A stretch of DNA of 64,000 nucleotides from positions 2,108,001 through 2,172,000 of the forward strand of contig NZ_CP108370.1 of the NCBI RefSeq assembly GCF_035953295.1, read 5' to 3'. This document shows positions 31,824-39,934 of the stretch, piece after piece. Numbering within the stretch: position 1 is the first letter of the stretch; the number at the start of each line of letters is the position of its first letter. Origin of the DNA: Streptomyces sp. NBC_01335 (GTDB lineage: Bacteria; Actinomycetota; Actinomycetes; Streptomycetales; Streptomycetaceae). A model generated the notes under the pieces. That model had not been told where the DNA came from, made no database searches, and saw only the letters and a program-made list of their open reading frames with translations. Position numbers and translations under genes: made by a program.

Positions 31824-31960
31824 GCGTGCCCGTACGGGAATGCGCGGGACGGCCGGGGGGCGTGCCCGTACGGGAATGCGCGGGACGGCCGGGGGGGCGT
31901 GCCCCCGAACGGGAATGCGCGTGACGGCCGGGGCACCCGCTTGGGAATGTGCGGGTGCAC
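31824..31960. repeat. 36-bp tandem repeat after the glycosyltransferase gene
   Basis: A unit starting GCGTGCCCGTACGGGAATGC recurs at 31824, 31860 and 31897 with few changes; a decayed fourth copy (TTGGGAATGTGCGGGTGCAC) ends at 31960. The inner CCCGTACGGG is a palindrome, so each unit can form a small hairpin. It fills the gap to the next gene, whose start is at 31980. Confidence 0.85.
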
Positions 31961-31979
31961 GCCCTGGTTGAGCCGTTGC

Positions 31980-32834
31980 ATGAGCACAGACCACCCCGCC
32001 GAGATCCTGCACTACACCGCCTTCTCCACCCGTCCGGAGGGCGGCAACCCGGCCGGGGTCGTCCTGGACGCGTCGGCCCTCGACGACGCGGCGATGCTGG
32101 CCGTCGCCGCCGAGCTCGGCTACAGCGAGTCCGCGTTCCTGACGGAGGCGCCCGGGGAGCGGACGTACACGGTCCGCTATTTCAGCCCGAAGGCCGAGGT
32201 GCCGTTCTGCGGGCACGCGACGGTCGCCGCCGCACTCGCGCTGGCGGACCGCGACGGCCCGGGTGACCTGGAGTTCCTGACCCTGGCCGGTTCGGTGCCG
32301 GTCACGGTGGAGTCGCGCGAGGGCGCCCTGCGGGCCACGCTGACCAGCGTGGAGCCGCACGTGGCGGAGGTCTCCCCTGCCGATCTGGCGGAGGCGCTGG
32401 CGGCGCTCGACTGGCCCGCCGCCGATCTGGACCCTGCGCTGCCGCCCCGGATCGCGTTCGCCGGCGCCCGCCATCTGGTGCTGGCCGCCGCGACGCGCGA
32501 GCGCCTCGCGGACCTGGGTTACGACTTCTCCCGGCTCGAAGCGCTCATGCGCCGGCTGGACCTGACCACCGTCCAGCTGGTCTGGCGGGAGTCCGAGCGG
32601 GTCTTCCACGCCCGTGACCCGTTCCCGGTGGGCGGTGTGGTGGAGGACCCGGCGACGGGCGCCGCCGCCGCCGCTTTCGGCGGGTACGCGCGTGAGCTGG
32701 GCCTCGTCCCCGAGGAGGCCGTGCTCACGCTGTACCAGGGCGAGGACATGGGCCGGCCCGGCACCCTCACGGTGGAGCTGCGCCCGGGCGACGCACGCGT
32801 ACGGGTGAGCGGCGCGGGGACGCGGATCGGCTGA
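31980..32834 (+). CDS. PhzF-family epimerase/isomerase, full length
   Basis: The 284-residue protein has the complete PhzF pattern: YTAFSTRPEGGNPAGVVLD with the GNPAG motif, AAELGYSESAFLTEAP with the catalytic Glu, VRYFSPKAEVPFCGHATVAA and GGVVEDPATGAAAAAFGGY. Members move a double bond or epimerise small acids; the substrate here is unknown. The ATG at 31980 is the first in-frame start after the tandem repeat. It has no partner genes. Confidence 0.9.
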   Translation: MSTDHPAEILHYTAFSTRPEGGNPAGVVLDASALDDAAMLAVAAELGYSESAFLTEAPGERTYTVRYFSPKAEVPFCGHATVAAALALADRDGPGDLEFLTLAGSVPVTVESREGALRATLTSVEPHVAEVSPADLAEALAALDWPAADLDPALPPRIAFAGARHLVLAAATRERLADLGYDFSRLEALMRRLDLTTVQLVWRESERVFHARDPFPVGGVVEDPATGAAAAAFGGYARELGLVPEEAVLTLYQGEDMGRPGTLTVELRPGDARVRVSGAGTRIG

Positions 32835-33109
32835 CGGGAGTCAGCGGCCGGCCGCCGCCCCCTTTGGCCGGGGAGACCTGGAACCTCCGTCCGGGGGCGG
32901 CTCGGGGCGTGCCTCCCGGCGGTCCGCGGCGGGCGCGGCCAGGCTGTCCGACGACGCGCGCCTCTCCGGCGGGTCCGGGAACGCCGCGTCGACGCGCACT
33001 CCCCGCCCGGTGAACGCCGCTCGGCATCCGTACGAAGGTTCGGAGTCGGGCGGCCCAACTTCGGGGCGTACGATCGCGGACACCGCAGCCGAGCACGGGA
33101 GTACCGATC

Positions 33110-34027
33110 TTGTCCCCATCCGCAGCCCTCGCACCACGCATCGGTGTCTCCATCGTCACCATGGGTGACCGCCCGCAGGCGGTGGAGGCCCTCCTCGCGT
33201 CGGTGGCCATGCAGGACGTCCGGCCCACCCGGCTCGTCGTCATCGGCAACGGCACGAAGCTCCCGGACTTCTCCGCCTTCCCCGGCCTGGAGGACCTGGA
33301 GGGCGGGGTGACCCTGATCGAGAACGAGGAGAACCTCGGCTGCCCCGGCGGCCGGAACGTCGGCCTCGCCCGTCTCGCCGAGCTCGGTGACGTGGACGTG
33401 GTGATCGAGCTGGACGACGACGGCCTGCTGGTCGAGAAGAACGTGTTCAGCACGGTGCAGAGCCTGTACGCCGCCGACCCCGACCTCGGCATCGTCGGTT
33501 TCCGGATCGCCGACGAGCACGGCGAGACGCAGCGCCGGCACATCCCGCGTCTGCGCGCCTCGGACCCGATGCGGCGCGGGCTGGTCACCGCCTTCCTGGG
33601 CGGCGCGCACGCCCTCTCCATGAAGATGCTGGCGGGCACGGGCCACTGGCCGGCCGAGTTCTTCTTCACCCACGAGGAGACGGACCTCTCCTGGCGGGCG
33701 CTCGAAGGCGGCTGGAACATCCTGTACGAGCCCGATCTGCTGCTCCAGCACCCGAAGACCTCGCCGGCCCGGCACGCGGTCTACTACCGGATGACCGCCC
33801 GCAACCGGGTCTGGCTGGCCCGCCGCAACCTCCCCGCGCCGCTGATCCCGCTCTACCTGGGCGTGTGGACGCTGCTCACCCTCGCCAGGACCCGGTCCGC
33901 GAAGGGGCTGAAGTCCTGGATGGGTGGTTTCGTCGAGGGCCTGCGCACTCCCTGCGGCCCGCGCAACCCGATGCGCTGGCGCACGGTCTGGCGGATGACC
34001 CGGCTCGGCCGGCCGCCGCTCGTCTGA
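33110..34027 (+). CDS. Family-2 glycosyltransferase
   Basis: The 305-residue GT-A enzyme starts with GVSIVTMGDRPQAVEALLAS and has ENLGCPGGRNVGLARLAE and VVIELDDDGLLVEK, the nucleotide-sugar and metal-binding Asp motif. THEETDLSWRALEGGWNILY is the usual acceptor-side ED motif. The C-terminus has a hydrophobic helix LIPLYLGVWTLLTLART followed by a basic stretch, so it is probably membrane-attached. The start is TTG at 33110, 8 bases after a GGGAG. It likely glycosylates a cell-envelope glycan. A good hairpin follows. Confidence 0.88.
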   Translation: MSPSAALAPRIGVSIVTMGDRPQAVEALLASVAMQDVRPTRLVVIGNGTKLPDFSAFPGLEDLEGGVTLIENEENLGCPGGRNVGLARLAELGDVDVVIELDDDGLLVEKNVFSTVQSLYAADPDLGIVGFRIADEHGETQRRHIPRLRASDPMRRGLVTAFLGGAHALSMKMLAGTGHWPAEFFFTHEETDLSWRALEGGWNILYEPDLLLQHPKTSPARHAVYYRMTARNRVWLARRNLPAPLIPLYLGVWTLLTLARTRSAKGLKSWMGGFVEGLRTPCGPRNPMRWRTVWRMTRLGRPPLV

Positions 34028-34090
34028 CCGGCCGCCCCTCAGCCCTGACTCCGTAGAACCACCGCTTCACCTCTCTCCACCTCTCTCCAC

Positions 34091-34124
34091 CGATCGCCCG
34101 GACGCCTCGCGTTCCGGGCGATCG
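34091..34124 (+). terminator. Hairpin after the GT2 gene
   Basis: A 12-bp perfect stem (34091-34102 with 34113-34124) with a 10-nt loop, followed by GCGTTT. Confidence 0.7.
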
Positions 34125-34175
34125 GCGTTTCCGGGGGCGGCGGTGCGCCCCGGACCACCGTCGCGGAGACCCGCC

Positions 34176-34205
34176 TTGACAGCCTCCCACCCTTCAGTCA
34201 ATTAT
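34176..34205 (+). promoter_or_regulatory. Promoter of the ABC-GntR operon
   Basis: TTGACA at 34176-34181 and AATTAT at 34200-34205 with an 18-bp spacer. The -10 lies inside the inverted-repeat operator. Confidence 0.55.
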
Positions 34206-34227
34206 TCCATTAATTGACTAATGGAAT
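34196..34227. promoter_or_regulatory. Interleaved double operator of a YtrA-type GntR regulator
   Basis: Two perfect 9-bp inverted repeats overlap: AGTCAATTA/TAATTGACT (34196-34204, 34211-34219) and ATTCCATTA/TAATGGAAT (34204-34212, 34219-34227), each with a 6-bp spacer. The four six-base modules alternate every 8 bp, separated by TA. It is by far the most AT-rich patch of this part of the window and overlaps the -10. The GntR protein encoded two genes downstream is the likely ligand. Confidence 0.8.
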
Positions 34228-34238
34228 TGGGGCGAGGC

Positions 34239-35183
34239 GTGGAACACCCGAACACACCGAGCGAGACTTCCGAGCAGTGGGCCCTGGAGGCCCGCGGTCT
34301 GGGCAAGCGGTACCGCCGCGGCTGGGCCCTGCGGGACTGCTCCTTCCGGCTTCCGGCCGGCCGGATCTGCGGTCTGGTGGGACCCAACGGCGCCGGCAAG
34401 AGCACCCTGCTGGGGATCGCGTCCCGGCAGATCGACCCGACCGAGGGCGGGTTGAAGCTCTTCGGCACCCCGGTCGACGACGCTTCGGCCATGCCCCGGT
34501 TCGCCTTCCTCGGCCAGGACAAGCCGCTCTTCAAGCGGTTCACGGTGGCCGAGACGCTGCGGCTGGGCGCCGAGCTCAACCCGGGCTGGGACATGGCGGC
34601 GGCTGAACGGATCGTCCGCTCCGGCCGGGTCCCGCTGGACGCGCGCGTCGGCACGCTCTCCGGCGGCCAGCACACCCGGGTCGCGTTCGCGCTCGCCTTC
34701 GGCAAGCGCCCGGATCTGCTGCTGCTCGACGAGCCGATGTCCGACCTCGACCCGCTGGCGCGCGACGAGATGAGCACCCTGCTGATGTCGGAGGCCACCG
34801 AGCGCGGCACCACGGTCCTGATGTCCTCCCACATGCTCGGCGAGCTGGAGGACATGTGCGACTACCTGCTGGTGATTTCGGAGGGCAGGCTCCGGATGGC
34901 CGGTGAGACCGACACGCTGGTGCCCGCCCACGCCCTGGTGACCGGGCTGGCGGCGGACGGCGGGCTGCCGCCGGAGCTGACCCGCCACACCGTGGTCGAG
35001 TCCCGCGTGCAGGGGCGCCAGTTCCAGGCGCTCGTACGCCCCGCCGGGCCGCTCACCGGCGACTGGCAGATCAGCGAACCGAGCCTGGAGGAGGTGCTGT
35101 TGGCCCACCTCCGTTCGCCGGACGCGCCCGCGCTCCTCACCCGGGGTGCCCGTATCGACGCCGAAGGGATCTCCGCATCATGA
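34239..35183 (+). CDS. ABC transporter ATPase (YtrB/BcrA-like)
   Basis: The nucleotide-binding subunit has Walker A GLVGPNGAGKSTLLGI, signature TLSGGQHTRVAFA, Walker B LLLLDEPMSDLDPLA and H-loop VLMSSHMLGEL. The C-terminal 75 residues after the cassette are specific to this exporter type. The start is put at GTG 34239 after GGGGCGAG; the ATG at 34221 is inside the operator and has no ribosome-binding site. It is coupled by ATGA to the permease and shares a transcript with the GntR gene. Such systems answer cell-wall or membrane stress in other Gram-positives, which is an inference here. Confidence 0.9.
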   Translation: MEHPNTPSETSEQWALEARGLGKRYRRGWALRDCSFRLPAGRICGLVGPNGAGKSTLLGIASRQIDPTEGGLKLFGTPVDDASAMPRFAFLGQDKPLFKRFTVAETLRLGAELNPGWDMAAAERIVRSGRVPLDARVGTLSGGQHTRVAFALAFGKRPDLLLLDEPMSDLDPLARDEMSTLLMSEATERGTTVLMSSHMLGELEDMCDYLLVISEGRLRMAGETDTLVPAHALVTGLAADGGLPPELTRHTVVESRVQGRQFQALVRPAGPLTGDWQISEPSLEEVLLAHLRSPDAPALLTRGARIDAEGISAS

Positions 35184-36154
35184 CCACCACCACCCTGACC
35201 GACCCCACCACGGGGGCGGGCACCGTCCGGCGCGGCCCGCTGCGCGGCCTGACCTGGCTCATGGTGCGTCAGCACCGGGCGACGCTGTACTCCGTGTTCG
35301 GGCTGGTGGCCCTCGGCGCGGCCGCGATCCTCTACCTGCGCGGCGAGATGACCGACACACTGAACGCGGCGGGCTGGCCGCAGAAGGAGCTGACGACGCC
35401 GCTCCAGACCGGACAGCGGTACACCTATCTCCTGCTGGCTCTCGGCTCCTTCCCGGTGCTTCTCGGCGTCTTCGTCGGCGCGCCGCTGATCTCCTCCGAC
35501 CGGGAGCAGGGCACCGCCCAACTCGTCACCACCCAGTCGGTGCCGCGCCGCCGCTGGCTGATCGCCAAGCTGGCGGTGGGATACGGCATCGCCCTCGTCG
35601 CCGGTCTGGTGCTCTCCGCGCTCTACACCTCGTGGTGGAAGCCGTACCGCGAGGTCTTTCCGTCCGCCTGGCTGGACGCGACGGTCTTCGACAACACCGG
35701 CCCGGTGCTGCCCGCGTTCTGTCTCTTCCTGACGGCGGCCGGCATCACGATCGGGGTCCTGCTGCGCCGCGTGATGCTGTCCATGGCGGTGACCCTCGGC
35801 TTCTCCGTGTTCGCGAACGTCGTCTGGGGCCAGGTCCGCGAGAGCCTGGGCACCACCCATCTGCTCACCTACCCGCTGAACGGAGAACCCCCCAACGTCC
35901 CCGGGCGCCAGGATCTCGACAGCTGGGTCGGCACCGCGGACGGCACGCTCTACGGCTGGGGCACCTGCGCCGAGCCCACCGACGCCGCGCAGAACGCCTG
36001 CCTCAAGCAGCACGGCATCGTCAACAACGTCATCGAGTACCTCGACTACGACCAGATGCCGTCCATGCAGTGGATCGGTGCCGGCATCCTGCTCGCCGCC
36101 ACGGTCGTCCTGACGGTCTTCGTCGTGTGGCGTGTCTCGCGGCGCCCGCTGTGA
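35180..36154 (+). CDS. ABC transporter permease, partner of the YtrB-like ATPase
   Basis: The 324-residue membrane protein has six hydrophobic helices with a large extracellular stretch (about residues 215-285) before the last one. The ABC-2-type core is visible: LISSDREQGTAQLVTTQSVPRRRWLIAKLAVG, the family's cytosolic motif, lies near residues 115-145. The start overlaps the ATPase stop as ATGA. The loop contains two Cys that could form an external disulphide. The transported compound is unknown. Confidence 0.88.
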   Translation: MTTTTLTDPTTGAGTVRRGPLRGLTWLMVRQHRATLYSVFGLVALGAAAILYLRGEMTDTLNAAGWPQKELTTPLQTGQRYTYLLLALGSFPVLLGVFVGAPLISSDREQGTAQLVTTQSVPRRRWLIAKLAVGYGIALVAGLVLSALYTSWWKPYREVFPSAWLDATVFDNTGPVLPAFCLFLTAAGITIGVLLRRVMLSMAVTLGFSVFANVVWGQVRESLGTTHLLTYPLNGEPPNVPGRQDLDSWVGTADGTLYGWGTCAEPTDAAQNACLKQHGIVNNVIEYLDYDQMPSMQWIGAGILLAATVVLTVFVVWRVSRRPL

Positions 36155-36210
36155 CGGAGCCCCCTCCGTGTCCGTAAAGTCTCCTCAGTCGAGCGGAAGG
36201 GTGAAGAGCA

Positions 36211-36600
36211 GTGGTCGTTTTCCGCATCGACCGGCGCAGCGGCATCGCCACGTACCTGCAGATCGTGCACCAGGTCGAGCAGGCCCTGCGGATGGGCGCC
36301 CTCCAGGAGGGGGACAAGCTGCCCACGGCCGCCCAGGTGGCGGCCACCACCAAGGTCAACCCCAATACGACCCTCAAGGCGTACCGGGAGCTGGAGCGTC
36401 TCGGTTTCGCCGAGGTGCGCCAGGGGGCGGGCACCTTCATCACCCGTGACCTCGCCCGGCCCCAGTCGGGTCCGGACTCGCCGCTGCGCACCTCGCTGGA
36501 CGCGTGGCTGGTCCAGGCGCGCACCGAGGGGCTGTCGGGGCACGACGTGAAGGCGCTGTTCAGCGCCGCGTACGAGACGGCGTACCCGCAGGAGAGCTGA
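36211..36600 (+). CDS. GntR-family regulator, YtrA subfamily
   Basis: The short 129-residue repressor has the winged helix at residues 8-75: ATYLQIVHQVEQALRMGAL, GDKLPTAAQVAATTKVNPNT and LKAYRELERLGFAEVRQGAG. There is no large ligand domain, only a 45-residue helical tail, which defines the YtrA group that regulates ABC exporters. The start is GTG 36211 after GAAGGG. It is last in the operon and probably binds the double operator at 34196-34227, making an autoregulated unit. Confidence 0.9.
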   Translation: MVVFRIDRRSGIATYLQIVHQVEQALRMGALQEGDKLPTAAQVAATTKVNPNTTLKAYRELERLGFAEVRQGAGTFITRDLARPQSGPDSPLRTSLDAWLVQARTEGLSGHDVKALFSAAYETAYPQES

Positions 36601-36617
36601 GAGGCGCCGGCCGGGTC

Positions 36618-36651
36618 GTGCGGGGGCGCTCTCAGGAGGGCGTCCCCGCAC
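36618..36651. terminator. Bidirectional hairpin at the end of the GntR and monooxygenase genes
   Basis: GTGCGGGG (36618-36625) pairs with CCCCGCAC (36644-36651) and can extend with two mismatches. It overlaps the monooxygenase stop codon and follows the GntR stop by 17 bases. Confidence 0.5.
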
Positions 36652-37882
36652 CTGCCGTCAGGTGGGGGTAGGCGGGCAGGTCGATGTCCCCGGCCTTGGC
36701 GAACTGGGCGGCGAGGACCTGCCGCATGGGCCAGCGGTTCATCGACCGCATCGAGGCGGCGCGCAGCCGGATGGCGAGCGCGCCGTTCGGTGCGTATCCG
36801 GAGGTGCCGCCGGGCGGGAGCTGCTGCGCCCGGGCGACGTAGGGGCGCATGATCCGGTCGTAGTTCCGGAGTGCGTCGAGGTGACCGGCGCCGGGCGTGG
36901 ACAACTCCCCGGCCAGCACGTACGCGCCGACGAGGGCGAGGCTCGTCCCCATGCCGGTGAGGGGCGAGGGGCTGTACCCGGCGTCACCGAGCAGCACCGC
37001 CCGCCCGCGCGACCAGCTGTCGAGGCGCACCTGCCCCAGGGAGTCGAAGTGGAAGTCGTCCGAGGTGTGCATCGCCGCGACCAGGCGCGGGACTTCCCAC
37101 CCCGCGCCCTCGAACCGGCCTGCGATCAGGGCGCGTTGGGCGTCGATGTCGTGGCGGTCGTACGGGAAGGGCTCCGCGCGGAAGCTGAGTCCGGCCTTGA
37201 TCTCGCCGGGGAGCCGGCCGGGGCGTGCGGACGCGACGAGCCCGCCGGGGGCGTTGAACATCCGGAACCAGCCGCCGAGGTCCCATTCCTCGTGGGCCGT
37301 GAACCACGCGGTGCAGCAGTTCAGCGGGCGTACGAAGTCGGACTCGGGCCCGAAGGCGAGCGCCCGGACGGTGGAGTGCGGCCCGTCGGCGCCCACCACG
37401 ATCCCGAAGCGGCGCCGGCCGGCCTTCTCGAAGGTGGCCGTGACGCCGTCGTCGTCCTGGACGAGCCCGGTGAGGGTGTCGTCGAAGAGGTACTCCGTGC
37501 CGGGGGCGGCCGGTGCGGCGTCCGTGGTCGGCGAGGTCGCGTCGTAGAGGAGGCGGGCGAGGTCGCCGCGGAGTATCTCGATCTCGGAGACGATGCCCTC
37601 CCCGCCGAAGGCGGCGGTCGGCATCTCGGCGGTGACCCGGTCCCGGGCGTCCACCAGGGCGAGGCCGCGCTGCTCGACGGCGACGGCGCGCGCCCGGTCC
37701 ATGAGCCCCATACGGCTGATCACCTCCCGGCCCGCGCCACGGAGGTCCACCGTCTGTCCGCCCGGCCGGGGGCCCGGCGCCCGCTCGACGACCGTGACGC
37801 GGAAGCCGGCCGCGCGTAGCCAGTACGCGAGGGCGGGGCCGGCGATGCCCGCACCGGAGATGAGTACGTCGTTTCTTCCCAT
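36632..37882 (-). CDS. FAD-dependent aromatic-type monooxygenase
   Basis: The 416-residue flavoprotein hydroxylase of the PHBH/TetX group has the three FAD motifs in order: DVLISGAGIAGPALAYWLR (GxGxxG) at the start, GIVVGADGPHSTVRALAF (DG motif) near 165, and GRAVLLGDAGYSPSPLTGMG (GD motif) near 290. It uses NAD(P)H and O2. The start at 37882 is clear. It is divergent from the GntR-TetR regulator at 38506, which is its probable controller, but a 423-bp repeat array separates them. Substrates of the group include phenolics and tetracyclines. Confidence 0.9.
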   Translation of the reverse strand: MGRNDVLISGAGIAGPALAYWLRAAGFRVTVVERAPGPRPGGQTVDLRGAGREVISRMGLMDRARAVAVEQRGLALVDARDRVTAEMPTAAFGGEGIVSEIEILRGDLARLLYDATSPTTDAAPAAPGTEYLFDDTLTGLVQDDDGVTATFEKAGRRRFGIVVGADGPHSTVRALAFGPESDFVRPLNCCTAWFTAHEEWDLGGWFRMFNAPGGLVASARPGRLPGEIKAGLSFRAEPFPYDRHDIDAQRALIAGRFEGAGWEVPRLVAAMHTSDDFHFDSLGQVRLDSWSRGRAVLLGDAGYSPSPLTGMGTSLALVGAYVLAGELSTPGAGHLDALRNYDRIMRPYVARAQQLPPGGTSGYAPNGALAIRLRAASMRSMNRWPMRQVLAAQFAKAGDIDLPAYPHLTAGAGTPS

Positions 37883-37929
37883 GACGGTGAATGTACGGCG
37901 TACGCATCACCCACCGCAACCTAGAAAAC

Positions 37930-37945
37930 CCCTTGGAATCAAGGG
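37930..37945. promoter_or_regulatory. Inverted repeat before the monooxygenase gene
   Basis: CCCTTG-GAAT-CAAGGG, a 6-bp inverted repeat in a local AT-richer patch 48 bases upstream of the start, is a candidate operator for the regulator at 38506-39510. Confidence 0.45.
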
Positions 37946-38066
37946 ATTTGACCGCCTGCGCACTAGTACGGGGCAGCCGGTGCGCCCGCCCTCCCGGCGG
38001 TTTTCCGGAGACTGCCGCCTTCCGTCGCAGCCAGGCAGTACAGTGCGGACCACAGAGGTGCACTAG

Positions 38067-38489
38067 GGCGCGTCTGACCATGCGCGTCGGATCGGCGGGC
38101 GGTGTCCGGTGCGGTGCATCGCAAGGCGGAGGACCGCCCGCGTACTGGATGTACGCGGGCGGTCCGACAACGCCGCGAGGTGCCGTGCCGGGCGCCGACC
38201 GCCCGGCGGGAATGGTCAGACACGGCCCAGGGCGCGTCTGACCATGCGCGTCGGATCGGCGGGCGGTGTCCGGTGCGGTGCATCGCAAGGCGGAGGACCG
38301 CCCGCGTACTGGATGTACGCGGGCGGTCCGACAACGCCGCGAGGTGCCGTGCCGGGCGCCGACCGCCCGGCGGGAATGGTCAGACACGGCCCAGGGCGCG
38401 TCTGACCATGCGCGTCGGATCGGCGGGCGGTGTCCGGTGCGGTGCATCGCAAGGCGGAGGACCGCCCGACGGGAATTGTCGGACACGGC
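38067..38489. repeat. 164-bp MITE-like element in two and a half tandem copies
   Basis: The same 164-bp unit starts at 38067, 38231 and 38395 (period 164 bp). The first two copies appear identical; the third lacks an inner segment of about 60 bp. Each full unit has terminal inverted repeats (GGCGCGTCTGACCAT against GGCCGTGTCTGACCAT) and an inner perfect 15-bp hairpin around TGGAT (GGACCGCCCGCGTAC arm). The array is flanked on both sides by CTAG (38063-38066 and 38490-38493), while inner junctions read CCAG. Long open frames on both strands here are translations of the repeat, not genes. Confidence 0.85.
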
Positions 38490-38505
38490 CTAGTGCGGAG
38501 GTGCC

Positions 38506-39510
38506 ATGGAGCGGCAGGGAACAGCGCACGAGGAACTTCGGCGGGCGCTGCCGCAGGAGCCGCCCTACCGCCGGATCGCCGGAGCCCTGCGGAAGCGGAT
38601 CGAGTCGGGGGAGCTCGGGCCCGGCGACCGCATCCCCTCCACCCGGGAGATCGCCCGGCAGTGGGGGGTCGCCATGGCCACCGCGACCAAGGTCATCGCC
38701 GAGCTGCGCCACGAGGGGCTGGTCCGCCCGGTCTCCGGCGTCGGCACCGTGGTCGAGAGCACCGCGCGGACGCGCCGCCCGGCCGCCGCTCCGGCCCCTG
38801 GCGCGTCTGCGGCCCCGGCTCGCACGGAGGGCGGACCGGCCGTCGCGCTCGCCCGGGAGCGGATCATCGCGACGGCCATGGCGGTCGCCGACGCCGAGGG
38901 GCTGGGCGCGGTCTCGATGCGGCGGGTGGCCAACGAGCTGGGGGCGGCGACCATGTCGCTCTACCGGCACGTGACCGACAAGGACGATCTGCTGACGCAG
39001 ATGATGGACGCCGCCTGCGCCGAGTGGCGCTTCCCCGCCGACCCCCCGGCGGGCTGGCGGGCGCGGCTGGAACTCGCCGCCCGGCTGCTGTGGGAGACGT
39101 TCCGCCGCCATCCGTGGCTCGCGCCCGCGCTCTCGGTGACCCGGCCGCAACTGCTCGCCGGAGCGCTGCCCTTCACCGAGTGGGTCCTTCGGGCGCTGGA
39201 CGGGCGCGGCCTCGACGGCCAGACGCACTTCACACTGCACATCGCCCTGTTCAATTACGTGCGGGGCACCGCGATCAATATCGAGCCCGAAGTCGTGGCC
39301 GAGGAATTCACCGGTCTGACGAGCGACGAGTGGATGGACACGCAGGAATCACAACTCCGGGAGGCATTCTCGGCGGGTGCGTTCCCCACGCTGGAGCGCA
39401 TCACCGCGGCCGGGTACGACTTCGATCTCGACATGCTTTTCGAGTTCGGCCTGCAACGCCTGCTGGACGGTTTCGCCACTCTGATCGACGAGGCCCCCCG
39501 GCGCCTCTGA
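38506..39510 (+). CDS. GntR-TetR fusion regulator
   Basis: The 334-residue protein carries two DNA-binding domains. Residues about 18-82 are a GntR winged helix (YRRIAGALRKRIESGELGPG, STREIARQWGVAMATATKVI, EGLVRPVSGVGT). After an Ala/Pro linker, residues about 112-165 are a TetR helix-turn-helix (ARERIIATAMAVADAEGLGA, MRRVANELGAATMSLYRHV), then a TetR_C ligand domain to the end. It is divergent from the FAD monooxygenase gene. The fusion occurs in other actinomycetes, so it is not a local accident. The 3' end codes DEAPRRL and runs into a hairpin. Confidence 0.9.
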   Translation: MERQGTAHEELRRALPQEPPYRRIAGALRKRIESGELGPGDRIPSTREIARQWGVAMATATKVIAELRHEGLVRPVSGVGTVVESTARTRRPAAAPAPGASAAPARTEGGPAVALARERIIATAMAVADAEGLGAVSMRRVANELGAATMSLYRHVTDKDDLLTQMMDAACAEWRFPADPPAGWRARLELAARLLWETFRRHPWLAPALSVTRPQLLAGALPFTEWVLRALDGRGLDGQTHFTLHIALFNYVRGTAINIEPEVVAEEFTGLTSDEWMDTQESQLREAFSAGAFPTLERITAAGYDFDLDMLFEFGLQRLLDGFATLIDEAPRRL

Positions 39511-39549
39511 CCCGGGCGGGGGTCAGAGGCCCCCCGGCGCCTCTGACCC
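39491..39549. repeat. 23-bp direct repeat and hairpin at the regulator stop
   Basis: The sequence AGGCCCCCCGGCGCCTCTGA (plus CCC) occurs at 39491 and again at 39527, the first copy ending in the gene's stop codon. Between them GCCTCTGACCC (39503-39513) pairs with GGGTCAGAGGC (39520-39530) as an 11-bp terminator-like stem; the second copy duplicates its left arm, giving two alternative stems. Confidence 0.75.
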
Positions 39550-39592
39550 CCGCCCGCGGCGACCGTCGTCGCCCTCTCGCGAGCGACCCCGT

Positions 39593-39934
39593 TCAGTCCG
39601 CCCGTACCTCCGACGCCTGACCGCGCCGAGCCGCACCCTGCTCCCGGCCGGCGCCCGTACCCGTACGGCGACGGGCGCCGGCCGGTCCAGGGAAGTCGGG
39701 GTCGTCCTCGGCGGTCGGCAGGGCGCGGTGCCCTTCCGAGTGGTCGTTGACCCAACCGCAGCCCGGGCAGGCGTAGCGCCCGTCCAGACCGGCGATGAGC
39801 GTGCCGCACCGGCGGCACTCCGTGTACGTGACCTCGGGCGCGGCCATGGGGCCGTCCACGGCGGGCCGCCCGGCGGGGCGCGGTCCCGGGGCGGCCGTGG
39901 CCGTACCGGACGGGCACTCGGCGGAAGAATCCAT
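39593..39934 (-). CDS. Small zinc-ribbon protein
   Basis: The 113-residue protein has a central zinc ribbon CRRCGTLIAGLDGRYACPGC (two CxxC pairs, about residues 40-60) flanked by low-complexity Pro/Gly and Arg/Gly sequence. I do not recognise the family. The ATG at 39934 is used; a shorter start at MAAPEV near residue 31 is possible and would leave the ribbon near the N-terminus. A probable small RNA or leader is transcribed toward it from about 40228. Confidence 0.6.
   Translation of the reverse strand: MDSSAECPSGTATAAPGPRPAGRPAVDGPMAAPEVTYTECRRCGTLIAGLDGRYACPGCGWVNDHSEGHRALPTAEDDPDFPGPAGARRRTGTGAGREQGAARRGQASEVRAD

Noticed and set aside
31824..31960. CRISPR array
   Set aside because: The 36-bp units are directly tandem, without spacers, and no cas genes are present.
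38102..38974. Open frame of about 290 codons on the plus strand across the tandem repeats
   Set aside because: It is the translation of the 164-bp repeat, running into the wrong frame of the regulator gene.
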